Positions 1 through 8,176 of a DNA stretch of 64,000 bases are shown piece by piece (position 1 is the stretch's first letter; each line of letters starts with the position of its first letter). Made by a program: the position numbers and the translations under genes. Under the pieces are notes generated by a model. That model saw only the letters and a list, made by a program, of their open reading frames with translations. It was not told the origin of the DNA and searched no databases. The DNA lies in contig CABZFN010000004.1 in assembly GCA_902525035.1 (NCBI GenBank), forward strand, positions 78,576 to 142,575. The letters run 5' to 3'. This DNA is from an uncultured Alphaproteobacteria bacterium (GTDB taxonomy: Bacteria; Pseudomonadota; Alphaproteobacteria; HIMB59; GCA-002718135).

Positions 1-600
1 GCCATACTGTGCTAAGAAACGACCAGCTGTCGGAACACCAAAAACTCGTAGACCTTTCATATCAGCAAGTGAGGTAATTTTTTTATCTACTGTAAATAAA
101 TGACATGGATCCCAAGCAGAAGTACTTAACCATGTCACATCTCTTACTTCTCCATATGCCTCTGCCCAAATTTCATCTAGACCATAATATTTAAACATTG
201 CTGGCACATCCAAGCTATACCTTGTTGCAAATGGAAAATATCCTCCAAAGACAGATATATCTACTGGTGATCCCATTGTAGCATCATCACTCTGAACAGC
301 ATCAATGGTTCCAGCTTGCATAGCTCTAAATAGCTCATCTGTAGGTACTAATTGATCAGCATAAAAAAGTTCGATTTCCATTTCACCATGGGCAGCTTTA
401 TTAAATGCTTCAATTTGAGGAAGAACTACATGTGCTCCTAATGGTGCACCTGAATATGTTTGTAGTCTCCATTTAATAGGATTAGTTGCTGCATAACCAT
501 ACGGAGCTGCTAAAGTTGAAGCCCCAATTGCGCCAGCAGATATTAATCCAGCTTTTTTTAAAAACTCACGTCTTTTAGTGAGATTTTTTTTATTTTTCAT
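1..600 (-). CDS. dctP: TRAP transporter substrate-binding protein, DctP family (C-terminus outside window)
   Basis: This is the periplasmic binding protein of a TRAP importer, which hands a small organic acid or similar solute to the DctQM membrane pair. Only the first 200 residues lie in the window. The ATG at 600-598 has a strong AGGAGG site 4 nt upstream. The N-terminus carries a twin-arginine motif (KRREFLKKAG, about residues 9-18), then a hydrophobic stretch and an AYA-type cleavage region near residue 38, so export is probably by Tat. Mature sequence such as IKWRLQTYSGAPLGAH is typical of the Tat-exported, TakP-like DctP branch that binds 2-oxo acids or lactate. It is the last gene of dctQ-dctM-dctP. 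The ligand cannot be told from the sequence. Confidence 0.9.
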   Translation of the reverse strand, partial: MKNKKNLTKRREFLKKAGLISAGAIGASTLAAPYGYAATNPIKWRLQTYSGAPLGAHVVLPQIEAFNKAAHGEMEIELFYADQLVPTDELFRAMQAGTIDAVQSDDATMGSPVDISVFGGYFPFATRYSLDVPAMFKYYGLDEIWAEAYGEVRDVTWLSTSAWDPCHLFTVDKKITSLADMKGLRVFGVPTAGRFLAQYG

Positions 601-697
601 AATACCTCCTTTCAAAAGTAAATTGAAATAATGAGTGATTTAACTATTTTAAAAAATATAAATCAAGAAAATTAGCGATACTTTATAAACAAATTAA
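601..697 (-). promoter_or_regulatory. Gap between dctM and dctP with strong Shine-Dalgarno
   Basis: This 97 bp AT-rich spacer separates dctM from dctP. It holds the AGGAGG ribosome site (605-610) that fixes the dctP start. Its length could allow a separate promoter, so that the binding protein is made in excess, but no convincing -35/-10 pair or hairpin stands out. Confidence 0.35.
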
Positions 698-2038
698 TTA
701 TCTTCTAGACACATAATCAGGAAGCCAGGTTGCAATTTCAGGAAAAATCATAACTATTGCTAAACCTAAACACATAACTAAAACAAATGGAATAATTGAT
801 CTGTAGATATCTATGAGATCAATTTCTTTAGGAGCCATTGCTCGCATTAAAAATAAATTATATCCAAATGGTGGAGTCATATATGCAATTTGACATGTAA
901 TTGTATACAAAACCCCATACCAAATTGGATTAAAACCCAATGCAATTATTAAGGGAACATATAAAGGTGCAACGATTACTAACATTGCTGTATCATCTAA
1001 AAACATTCCCATTAAAATGTAAGACAGCTGCATCATTATTAAAACACCCCAAGGACTTAGGTTCCATCTTTCTATGAATAGAGTTTCAATAGCTCTCACT
1101 GCGCCTATACCATCAAATACTGCTCCAAAGCTTAAAGCAGCTAAGATTATCCACATAAACATACAAGAAACACCTAAAGTTTTTTTCAAAGTATTTTCAA
1201 TCACAGGCCAATTTAATTTACCTTTAACAAATGCTGCAAGAGTTGCACCAAATGCACCTACTGCAGAACATTCCACTAGACTTGCGATACCCATTAAAAA
1301 TAATCCAGTCATTGAAAAGAAAATTGCAAAAGGTATTAAGCCTGCCTGTAACAATTTCATTTTTTCAGTTTTTGAAATTTGTCTTTCTTCCTTTGGAAGA
1401 GCTGGGCCTAGTTCAGGTTGGAGCTTACATCTTATGTAAATGTATAAAATAAATAATGTTGCCATCATTATTCCAGGAATAATACCAGCAAGCCATAATT
1501 TACTAACAGGTTGCCTGGCGATCATTCCATATAAAACAAGAACAACGCTAGGTGGAACTAAAATTCCTAAAGAGCTTCCTGCTTGGACAACACCAGTAAT
1601 CATTCTTTTATCATAACCAAGTTTTAGCATTGCTGGTAAAGCAATGGTGGCTCCAATTGCCATTCCTGCAACACTCAGACCATTCATTGCAGATATAGCA
1701 ACCATCATTCCCATTGTCCCAATTGCTAAACCACCTTTTATACCCCCAAAATAAACATGAAACATTCTATAAAGATCATCAGCAATACCAGATTCAGATA
1801 TCATATATCCCATGTAAATGAATAATGGTAATGTAAGCATTGGATACCATTTGAATAATTTCCATGCTGCAGTGTAAGGCATTTCAACTGCGCCATCACC
1901 CCATAATAATAATGCAGCCATTGCTGCAACGAAACCTATTGCTCCAAATACTCTTTGCCCAGTCAATAACATTAGCAACATTGTAGCAAACATAGTTATT
2001 GCAATTGTTTCATAGCTTACTAGATCTGCAATCATCAA
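698..2038 (-). CDS. dctM: TRAP transporter large permease DctM
   Basis: This is the large membrane subunit of the TRAP importer, an ion-coupled secondary transporter of the inner membrane. The 446 residues are hydrophobic throughout, with about a dozen predicted membrane helices, matching the usual DctM length (about 425-450). Family-typical stretches include GSSLGILVPPSVVLVLYG near the middle and MGMFLDDTAMLVIVAPL in the C-terminal half. Its ATG overlaps the dctQ stop by 4 nt (ATGA), so the two are translationally coupled and encoded as separate proteins, unlike fused DctQM. A 97 bp gap leads to the binding-protein gene. Confidence 0.93.
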   Translation of the reverse strand: MMIADLVSYETIAITMFATMLLMLLTGQRVFGAIGFVAAMAALLLWGDGAVEMPYTAAWKLFKWYPMLTLPLFIYMGYMISESGIADDLYRMFHVYFGGIKGGLAIGTMGMMVAISAMNGLSVAGMAIGATIALPAMLKLGYDKRMITGVVQAGSSLGILVPPSVVLVLYGMIARQPVSKLWLAGIIPGIMMATLFILYIYIRCKLQPELGPALPKEERQISKTEKMKLLQAGLIPFAIFFSMTGLFLMGIASLVECSAVGAFGATLAAFVKGKLNWPVIENTLKKTLGVSCMFMWIILAALSFGAVFDGIGAVRAIETLFIERWNLSPWGVLIMMQLSYILMGMFLDDTAMLVIVAPLYVPLIIALGFNPIWYGVLYTITCQIAYMTPPFGYNLFLMRAMAPKEIDLIDIYRSIIPFVLVMCLGLAIVMIFPEIATWLPDYVSRR

Positions 2039-2544
2039 ATTTCTCTATTTAATACTTTTGCAATATCCTTGAAGAAAATTGCAATTGATTGAAGAAGCAT
2101 TAATAAAATACCAAAAGTCATTATAGATTTGATAGGCCAAACATAAGGTGCCCACGCTGTAAATAATCTTTGATTAGTTTCTAAAGTATAAGTTAAACTA
2201 GAAATTGAACCAATTAAAAGAACAACAAGATAAAAAATTAAAAACACACTTGTTAAAGAATCTAATAGTGCCTTAGTTTTATCTTTAAGTTTACTATAAA
2301 TAAGATCCATTCTTACATGATCATCTGTAAGCATTGAATATCCGCCCCCTAATAAATAATAACCTGTCATGACAAATTGTGCCATTTCAATAATCCAGAT
2401 AAGCGGAATGTTAATAATATTTCTAGTTACAAAAGATAAAATTAAAATAAACATCATTACAAAAACTAAATACATAGTTGCCCGTCCAGTTTTCAAACTT
2501 ATAAAATCTATCGTTTTTACGTAATATTTTATTATACTTGGCAT
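2035..2544 (-). CDS. dctQ: TRAP transporter small permease DctQ
   Basis: This is the small membrane subunit of the TRAP system. The 169 residues hold four predicted membrane helices, roughly at 20-45, 50-72, 95-118 and 135-158, as in DctQ proteins. It is the first gene of the operon and overlaps dctM by 4 nt. The family is poorly conserved in sequence, so the call rests on helix layout and position beside dctM. The start codon faces a divergent aldehyde dehydrogenase gene 60 bp away. Confidence 0.88.
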   Translation of the reverse strand: MPSIIKYYVKTIDFISLKTGRATMYLVFVMMFILILSFVTRNIINIPLIWIIEMAQFVMTGYYLLGGGYSMLTDDHVRMDLIYSKLKDKTKALLDSLTSVFLIFYLVVLLIGSISSLTYTLETNQRLFTAWAPYVWPIKSIMTFGILLMLLQSIAIFFKDIAKVLNREI

Positions 2545-2604
2545 TTCTAATTTATGTTACTATAGATAATTAAAGAATAAAGGAAAAAATTTAAAGAGAC
2601 AATC
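2545..2604. promoter_or_regulatory. Divergent promoter region, dctQ / aldehyde dehydrogenase
   Basis: These 60 bp lie between two divergent starts and must hold promoters for both units. The stretch is AT-rich, with TATAGATAAT-like sequence near 2561-2570 that could serve as a -10 element. An AAAGGA tract lies about 20 nt upstream of the plus-strand ATG. The assignment is by position, and no operator could be identified. Confidence 0.4.
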
Positions 2605-4038
2605 ATGGAGCAGTATAAAAATTTTATTGATGGAAAATGGATTAGTAGCGAAACAAAGGAAACAATAAAAGTTGATGATCCTTCGAATGGTAAAATCATT
2701 GGTGAAATTTCATGTGCAAAAAAAAATGAAGTTGATCTTGCAGTAGAAGCAGCTAAGAATTCTTATAACAGCAGAGTTCTTGTAGATATGCCTTTGCTTT
2801 CAAGAGCAAAACTAATGAGAAAAATTGCTGAAGAGACAAGAAAAGTTTCAAAAGAAGGCGGAGAACTTCTTTGTTATGAAAATGGAAAAAATATAGCTTC
2901 AGCAATTAAAGAATTCAATGATGTAGCAGATATGTTTGATTATTATGCGGGCTTAACTGATAAACTTGAGGGTAAAACAATACCTGTTGCAAAAAATGTT
3001 TTTGATTACACAGTTTTAGAGCCATTTGGTGTATCAGCTCATGTTGTACCATGGAATTTTCCATTATCTATGATTGGAAGATCACTATCTTGTTCTTTTG
3101 CTACAGGAAATTCAACAATTATTAAAACTGCAGAATTAACACCTTTGTCCGCAACAATTTTTGCAAGAGCAATACAAAATGCTGATGTACCAGAAGGTTT
3201 AATAAACATCATTTGTGGATATGGAAATGAAGCAGGATCTTATCTTGTATCTCATGATGATGTAAATCATGTAGTATTTACAGGTTCAGTCGCAACTGGA
3301 AAAAAGATACTTCATGCTTGTGCAGACAAAGCTATTCCTGCTGTTGTTGAATTAGGCGGTAAGTCAGCTGGTATTGTATACCCTGACGCTGATTTAAATG
3401 AAGTCCTAGAAAGTGCACGTTCAGGAATATTTAGTGTTGCAGGACAAATTTGTACAGCGATGTCTAGATTGGTAGTTCATAAATCAATCAAGGATGAATT
3501 AGTAGATAAGCTTGTTGATATGAGTAAATCTTTAAAAATTGGACCTGGTATAGAAAAAGATACAGATCTAACTCCTGTTATATCAGAAAATCAACTACAA
3601 AAAGTTGAAGGTTACGCAAGATCAGGAATCCAAGAAGGAGCGGAAGCAGCATATGGTGGAAAAAGATTAGAGCGTGAAGGATATTTTATGGAACCAACTG
3701 TTCTAAACAATGTTAAACAAAATATGACTGTAGCCAGAGAAGAAATATTTGGTCCAGTACTCTCAGTTCTTGAATATGAAGATCAAGAGGAAGCCATAAA
3801 TATTGCAAATGATACTGAGTACGGATTAGGCGCAGGAGTTTTTACTAAAGATCTTAAGAAAGCATCTTGGACTGCAAGCAAATTAGAAGCTGGTCAAGTA
3901 TATGTAAATAAATGGTTCACCGGAAATCATGCAACACCTTTTGGAGGTTATAAACAATCAGGATATAGCCGTGAAAAAGGAGTAGATGGACTTAAATCTT
4001 ATCTTCAAGTTAAGAATGTAGGTATTAGCTTAAGCTAA
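2605..4038 (+). CDS. NAD(P)-dependent aldehyde dehydrogenase
   Basis: This soluble ALDH-superfamily enzyme oxidises an aldehyde to its acid. Its 477 residues match the family (about 480-500). Visible are the PWNFP motif of the cofactor site, the Rossmann stretch VFTGSVATG, the general-base glutamate in VELGGKSAG and the catalytic cysteine in GQICTA, so it should be active. The sequence resembles betaine-aldehyde or semialdehyde dehydrogenases, but the substrate cannot be fixed. It diverges from the TRAP operon and may act on what that system imports. It ends 5 nt from the stop of the convergent dehydrogenase at 4044. Confidence 0.9.
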   Translation: MEQYKNFIDGKWISSETKETIKVDDPSNGKIIGEISCAKKNEVDLAVEAAKNSYNSRVLVDMPLLSRAKLMRKIAEETRKVSKEGGELLCYENGKNIASAIKEFNDVADMFDYYAGLTDKLEGKTIPVAKNVFDYTVLEPFGVSAHVVPWNFPLSMIGRSLSCSFATGNSTIIKTAELTPLSATIFARAIQNADVPEGLINIICGYGNEAGSYLVSHDDVNHVVFTGSVATGKKILHACADKAIPAVVELGGKSAGIVYPDADLNEVLESARSGIFSVAGQICTAMSRLVVHKSIKDELVDKLVDMSKSLKIGPGIEKDTDLTPVISENQLQKVEGYARSGIQEGAEAAYGGKRLEREGYFMEPTVLNNVKQNMTVAREEIFGPVLSVLEYEDQEEAINIANDTEYGLGAGVFTKDLKKASWTASKLEAGQVYVNKWFTGNHATPFGGYKQSGYSREKGVDGLKSYLQVKNVGISLS

Positions 4039-4043
4039 TAATA

Positions 4044-5519
4044 TTAACCCATAGTAAAAGGATCACTCATTGGTTTTCGAGAAGCATTAAACCAAGTAGT
4101 TTTTACTCTGGTATATTCTTTTATTGATTCTTGACCTGCCTCTTTGCCATATCCACTATCTTTCATACCTCCAAATGGTGCCATTGGAGAAATTAAACGG
4201 TAGGTGTTTACAAAAACTATTCCAGCTCTAATTGCTTTTGAAACTCTCATTCCTCTTCCCAAATCTTTTGTAAAAACACCAGATGATAATCCATACTTAT
4301 TATCATTCATAAGGTTTACTAATTCATCTTCTTTTTCAAATTTCATCACGGATAAAACTGGGCCAAACAATTCATTTTCTGCTGTAGGTAAATTATGATT
4401 TTCACATTCTATAATAGTTGCAGGAAAATAATATCCTTTATTAGACAAAGAGGATCTTTTTCCACCACACTTTATTACTCCGCCTTGTTGAACAGTATCA
4501 TTTATATTTTTTTCAATTACTTCAAGTTGTTTAAGACTATTCAAAGGTCCCATTTGTGTTTCATCTGACATAGGTGGTCCTAATTTTATTTTTTTAGCTT
4601 TATCTATAAGTTTGTTTAGAAATATCTCGTAGATAGATGATTGAATATATAATCTTGATCCTGCAATACAACTCTGACCACTAGCACCAAATATACCAGC
4701 AGTTATTCCATTAAGTGCATTTTCTTGATCAGCATCATCAAAGACTGCTACTGGACTTTTTCCTCCAAGTTCTAGACTTACTTGAGACAAATTATATGAT
4801 GAATTTTTTACAATATGCCTTGCTGTTTCAGGTCCACCTGTAAAAGCAATTCTTTCGACTAAATGGTGTTGTGTTAATGCTTTGCCACAAGGATCTCCTA
4901 AACCAGTTACAATATTAACAACTCCTTTCGGCATTCCCGTTTTTTCTATAAGCTTAGCAAATTCTAATAGTGTAACTGGTGCTAATTCAGATGCTTTTAT
5001 GACAACGGTATTTCCCATAGCTAGAGCTGGAGCTAATTTTACAGCTGTAAGAAGCATTTGAGAATTCCAAGGAATAATTGCAGCTACTACTCCTATTGGC
5101 ACTCTAGTAGTTGTAACTTGCATATCTTCTTTATCAATAGGTATAACTGTTCCCTCAACTTTATCTGCAAGTCCTGCAAAGTAATCATAGTACTCTGCAA
5201 TATAATTAGCTTGTGTCTTTGTTTCACGAAATAATTTCCCTGTATCAATTGTTTCAATTTTACCAAGATGTTTAGCATTTTCTCGTAATTCATTTGCTAT
5301 TAATCGTAAATATTTAGCTCTTTCACGCGGGTGTAATTTTGACCAAGAACTATCAAAAGCTTTTTGTGCACTTTGTACCGCAAAATCAACATCTTGATCA
5401 TTTGCTTCTGGTACAGAAGCCCAAACTTCATTATTTTCTGGATTAAGTGTTTCTATTTTTTTATTAGATGATGAATTAACCCATTCACCGTTAATAAACA
5501 TTTTATATTCTTGTATCAT
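4044..5519 (-). CDS. Aldehyde dehydrogenase, last gene of the putative N-methylpyridine operon
   Basis: This 491-residue ALDH has IIPWNSQ, AFTGGPETA, the general base in LELGGKSP and the nucleophile in GQSCIAGSR, so it looks fully active. It follows the alpha/beta hydrolase gene by 1 nt, which places it in the same transcript as the monooxygenase, PF06684 protein and hydrolase. By analogy with TgnC/TgnE of trigonelline breakdown (known in Acinetobacter baylyi) it may oxidise a semialdehyde made after ring cleavage. That role is inferred from context. It is only distantly like the divergent ALDH at 2605, so the two are not a recent duplication. Confidence 0.9.
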   Translation of the reverse strand: MIQEYKMFINGEWVNSSSNKKIETLNPENNEVWASVPEANDQDVDFAVQSAQKAFDSSWSKLHPRERAKYLRLIANELRENAKHLGKIETIDTGKLFRETKTQANYIAEYYDYFAGLADKVEGTVIPIDKEDMQVTTTRVPIGVVAAIIPWNSQMLLTAVKLAPALAMGNTVVIKASELAPVTLLEFAKLIEKTGMPKGVVNIVTGLGDPCGKALTQHHLVERIAFTGGPETARHIVKNSSYNLSQVSLELGGKSPVAVFDDADQENALNGITAGIFGASGQSCIAGSRLYIQSSIYEIFLNKLIDKAKKIKLGPPMSDETQMGPLNSLKQLEVIEKNINDTVQQGGVIKCGGKRSSLSNKGYYFPATIIECENHNLPTAENELFGPVLSVMKFEKEDELVNLMNDNKYGLSSGVFTKDLGRGMRVSKAIRAGIVFVNTYRLISPMAPFGGMKDSGYGKEAGQESIKEYTRVKTTWFNASRKPMSDPFTMG

Positions 5520-5520
5520 A

Positions 5521-6303
5521 TTAAGTATTTAGAAATTTTTTTATTATCATATTTACATTTGAGGAATACTCAATACTGCATAAGTGTTTAGCATTGGTAA
5601 TTTTAAAAAATTGTGAGTTAATAAGTTCCTTTGATAAGTTTTGTGACATTTTTACGGTGGAACCTTGGTCTTTTGTACCGGTTAAAACAAGAGAAGGTAT
5701 TTTTATTTTTTTGATTTCTTTTGTGCTATCTTTGAAATAAGAAAATAGTTTGTATGATTTTAAAAAATTTAAGTAATCTTTATTTTTTTTATTAAGAGTA
5801 GTCAAAATATATTTTTTTATCTTTGGATTATTATTAATAAATTTACGACTTAACCATCTTTTTAGTGCCAAATTAGATATTGGTATATTTTTCTTTGCTT
5901 TTTTATATCTTTCTCTAACGTTATATTTTTCTAAATTATCTCTTTTAAAAACAGTAGATATTAAAACTAATTTATTGACTTTTTTTTGATACTTTTTAGC
6001 AAAATTTAGAGCAACTAAAGAACCAAATGAAAAACCTACAAGATTTATTTTTTTTATATTTAAATTGTTTAGTAAATTATTTAATTGTTTTGAAAAATCA
6101 TCAAAATTGACACTTTTTTTATGTAGTGGTGTTTTTCCATGGCCTAATAGATCGTAGACTAAAATTGAATTATTTTTAAAAGATCTAATCTGAGGAAACC
6201 ACATTTCATGATCAAGACCAACACCATGAATAAAAACAATAGGAATATTTTTTCTTTTATAAAATTTATAATAATTTTGATTTTTATCAAAATTCATTAA
6301 CAT
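5521..6303 (-). CDS. Alpha/beta-fold hydrolase
   Basis: This 260-residue single-domain hydrolase has an oxyanion-loop motif (HGVGLDHEMW, about residues 26-35), a nucleophile elbow GFSFGS (GxSxG) near residue 90, an acid in GTKDQG and a C-terminal histidine in NAKHLC, so the catalytic triad is complete. It resembles enol-lactonases and the (amidomethylene)succinate hydrolases that split ring-opened pyridine products. The protein is unusually lysine- and asparagine-rich, even for this genome. It starts 1 nt after the PF06684 gene stop. Hydrolysis of a ring-opened amide or lactone is inferred from the neighbours, not shown. Confidence 0.85.
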   Translation of the reverse strand: MLMNFDKNQNYYKFYKRKNIPIVFIHGVGLDHEMWFPQIRSFKNNSILVYDLLGHGKTPLHKKSVNFDDFSKQLNNLLNNLNIKKINLVGFSFGSLVALNFAKKYQKKVNKLVLISTVFKRDNLEKYNVRERYKKAKKNIPISNLALKRWLSRKFINNNPKIKKYILTTLNKKNKDYLNFLKSYKLFSYFKDSTKEIKKIKIPSLVLTGTKDQGSTVKMSQNLSKELINSQFFKITNAKHLCSIEYSSNVNMIIKKFLNT

Positions 6304-6891
6304 TTATTTTGGCTCTATACCCATTTCTTTCATGTCTTGATATCTATCACCAGTCCTGGCATGAGCCCTACCTGTTGTTGCTCCTCCAATAGCGATTACA
6401 ATTTCATTATCAAATGGAGCATCGTTAATTGTAAATTCATGTGTTAAATAATAAGGTCTTAGACCAGCATCTGTTTTGTGCATCATAGGAATTGAAATTT
6501 TTGATCCAGCAGGACCTCTAGTATTAGTAAAACTTAAATAAGAAGTTCCACCTACGGCATCTCTAAAAATGTTTCCAAACCGTAGAGTGTGTATAAAAGC
6601 TGAAGCATGTTCAATTTCGCCATTTAAACCTACTATGCCTGCTTTCCCATAAGCTAAAATTTTTTCTGGTGAACCTATTTCTTTTACAAGTTCAGGGACA
6701 AGAATAGCGCCTAATTTTGGTGCAAGATCTAAAATTATAGGTTTTAAATCTTCAACAAATCCCTTATCTTTCCATGGATTTTCAAAAACTGCTGCTACAG
6801 AAACTAGTAGCACTGGATCCTTAGCCTCTTTTCCTCCTTCGATAAAAGTTTTATCTACAAATTTATTAAATTTACGTAACTTCAATTCCAT
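6304..6891 (-). CDS. PF06684 'amino acid synthesis' family protein (DUF1185)
   Basis: This 195-residue protein matches the small PF06684 family by its C-terminal stretch AIGGATTGRAHARTGDRYQD and by GPAGSKISIPMMHKTDAG. I know of no firm biochemical role for the family. The gene sits 2 nt from the monooxygenase stop and 1 nt from the hydrolase start, so it almost certainly acts in the same pathway, perhaps on an intermediate between oxygenation and hydrolysis. There is no signal peptide and no membrane segment. It seems complete. Confidence 0.82.
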   Translation of the reverse strand: MELKLRKFNKFVDKTFIEGGKEAKDPVLLVSVAAVFENPWKDKGFVEDLKPIILDLAPKLGAILVPELVKEIGSPEKILAYGKAGIVGLNGEIEHASAFIHTLRFGNIFRDAVGGTSYLSFTNTRGPAGSKISIPMMHKTDAGLRPYYLTHEFTINDAPFDNEIVIAIGGATTGRAHARTGDRYQDMKEMGIEPK

Positions 6892-6893
6892 TA

Positions 6894-8060
6894 TTAACTG
6901 GCAATTTGAATATTTGATTCATCAAGTTTTATTTTCGGGATTACTTCATTTGTAAATAATTTTATACTTCTCATACATGCTTCATGATCAATTCCTGGGA
7001 AGTTTGACCAAACTTGTAAATTTTGTAAATTTAATTCTGATTTTAATTCATTAATTTTGTTAACCACGTATTCCGGTGTTCCAAAAAGTAAATTTCTTTT
7101 ATGTAAAAAATCATAATTTAATAAATCTAATTTATGATCAGTTTCTGGAAGTATTTCACCTGGGTCCATATGATTACCTAAACCTCGCCAGTGACAAACC
7201 CAACGCATATAATTTACTATATGTTCTCCAGCAAGTTTTTCAGCTTCCTCCATTGTATCAGCTATAAACATATCTCTAACAAGACAGATGCCTTCTCCAA
7301 GAGGAACTTCTCGGTTTTCAGCTTTTGATTTTGCTTCCTTGTAGAGTAGAAATCTTTTCTTGAGTGCTTTAACAGTAGGTATCCACATTATAGTATTTAT
7401 TCCATTTGCGGCTGCCCACTCTATTGATGAGGGGCTATCAACAACTTGCCAGATTGCTGGATGAGGTTTTTGAAACGGTTTTGGAACAATGCTAATTTTT
7501 TTTACTTCATTAGTATCTATGTCCAAGAACTCTTCGCTTGGCGGACTCATATCATGTTGCCATTTAAAGTTTGGTGCTGGATAAGTGTAAAACTCTCCTT
7601 TATGATTAAAGAATTTTTCTGTCCAAGCTTTTTTCATTATGCTTAATGTCTCTTCAAATAATCTAAAGTTTTTTGCTTGATCTTTCAGATCGGCCTCTTT
7701 ATTCATATTTATTGCTTCTCTTCCGTATACACCTCTTCCAATTCCAACCTCTACTCTTCCTTCAGATAATTGATCTAAAAAAGCTATATCTTCAGCTAGA
7801 CGGATTGGATTATGAAAAGTTATTACGTTACATGCTTGTCCAATTTTTATTTTTTTTGTTCTTGCGGCAACATCTGTTCCCATCATCAGAGGATTAGTAC
7901 AAGACTCCATACCTTCATGGTTGAAATGGTGCTCTGTAAACCAAATTGAATCCCAATTATTTTCATCACAAAAGACTGATATTTCTCTTGCTTCTTCTAA
8001 TAATTGATTAAATGGTTTATGTTTCCAATTAGTCGTATTACAAAAATATCCGAATTTCAT
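6894..8060 (-). CDS. Luciferase-like (LLM) flavin-dependent monooxygenase
   Basis: This 388-residue protein has a bacterial-luciferase TIM-barrel fold. It is recognisable from WFTEHHFNHEG near residue 42, KIGQACNVITFHNPIRLAED and FLDQLSEGRVEVGIGRG. Such enzymes use reduced flavin supplied by a separate reductase and O2 to insert oxygen into substrates, including pyrimidine and pyridine rings (RutA and TgnB are known examples). No flavin reductase gene lies in the window, so it must be supplied from elsewhere. It is the first of four tightly packed genes, after a 116 bp gap behind the FAD dehydrogenase gene. The substrate is inferred from context. Confidence 0.88.
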   Translation of the reverse strand: MKFGYFCNTTNWKHKPFNQLLEEAREISVFCDENNWDSIWFTEHHFNHEGMESCTNPLMMGTDVAARTKKIKIGQACNVITFHNPIRLAEDIAFLDQLSEGRVEVGIGRGVYGREAINMNKEADLKDQAKNFRLFEETLSIMKKAWTEKFFNHKGEFYTYPAPNFKWQHDMSPPSEEFLDIDTNEVKKISIVPKPFQKPHPAIWQVVDSPSSIEWAAANGINTIMWIPTVKALKKRFLLYKEAKSKAENREVPLGEGICLVRDMFIADTMEEAEKLAGEHIVNYMRWVCHWRGLGNHMDPGEILPETDHKLDLLNYDFLHKRNLLFGTPEYVVNKINELKSELNLQNLQVWSNFPGIDHEACMRSIKLFTNEVIPKIKLDESNIQIAS

Positions 8061-8176
8061 TTTAATAAAATTTATTTAAGTTACGACCGATCCCACTTTC
8101 GTAATGATTATACGCTGAGTTATGTATCGTCATTGATGTAATATCACTAATACTACAATGGTTGCAATAGATTAAA
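8061..8176 (-). promoter_or_regulatory. Gap before the monooxygenase gene, with a small inverted repeat
   Basis: At 116 bp this is one of the larger gaps in an otherwise packed operon, and it is less AT-rich than other gaps here. It contains a perfect 6 bp inverted repeat, TTACGA at 8081-8086 and TCGTAA at 8099-8104, with a 12 nt loop and no U-tract. It may be an internal promoter/operator or an mRNA processing site. A 60-codon frame crossing it has no coding features. No known riboswitch pattern was recognised. Confidence 0.3.

Noticed and set aside
1..2544. The TRAP system as the ectoine importer UehABC/TeaABC
   Set aside because: The binding protein has a Tat-type, TakP-like N-terminus and the genes are about 16 kb from the eut-like set. 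Nothing specific supports an ectoine ligand.
8061..8176. Glycine or SAM riboswitch
   Set aside because: No aptamer core pattern was recognised; only a short inverted repeat is present.
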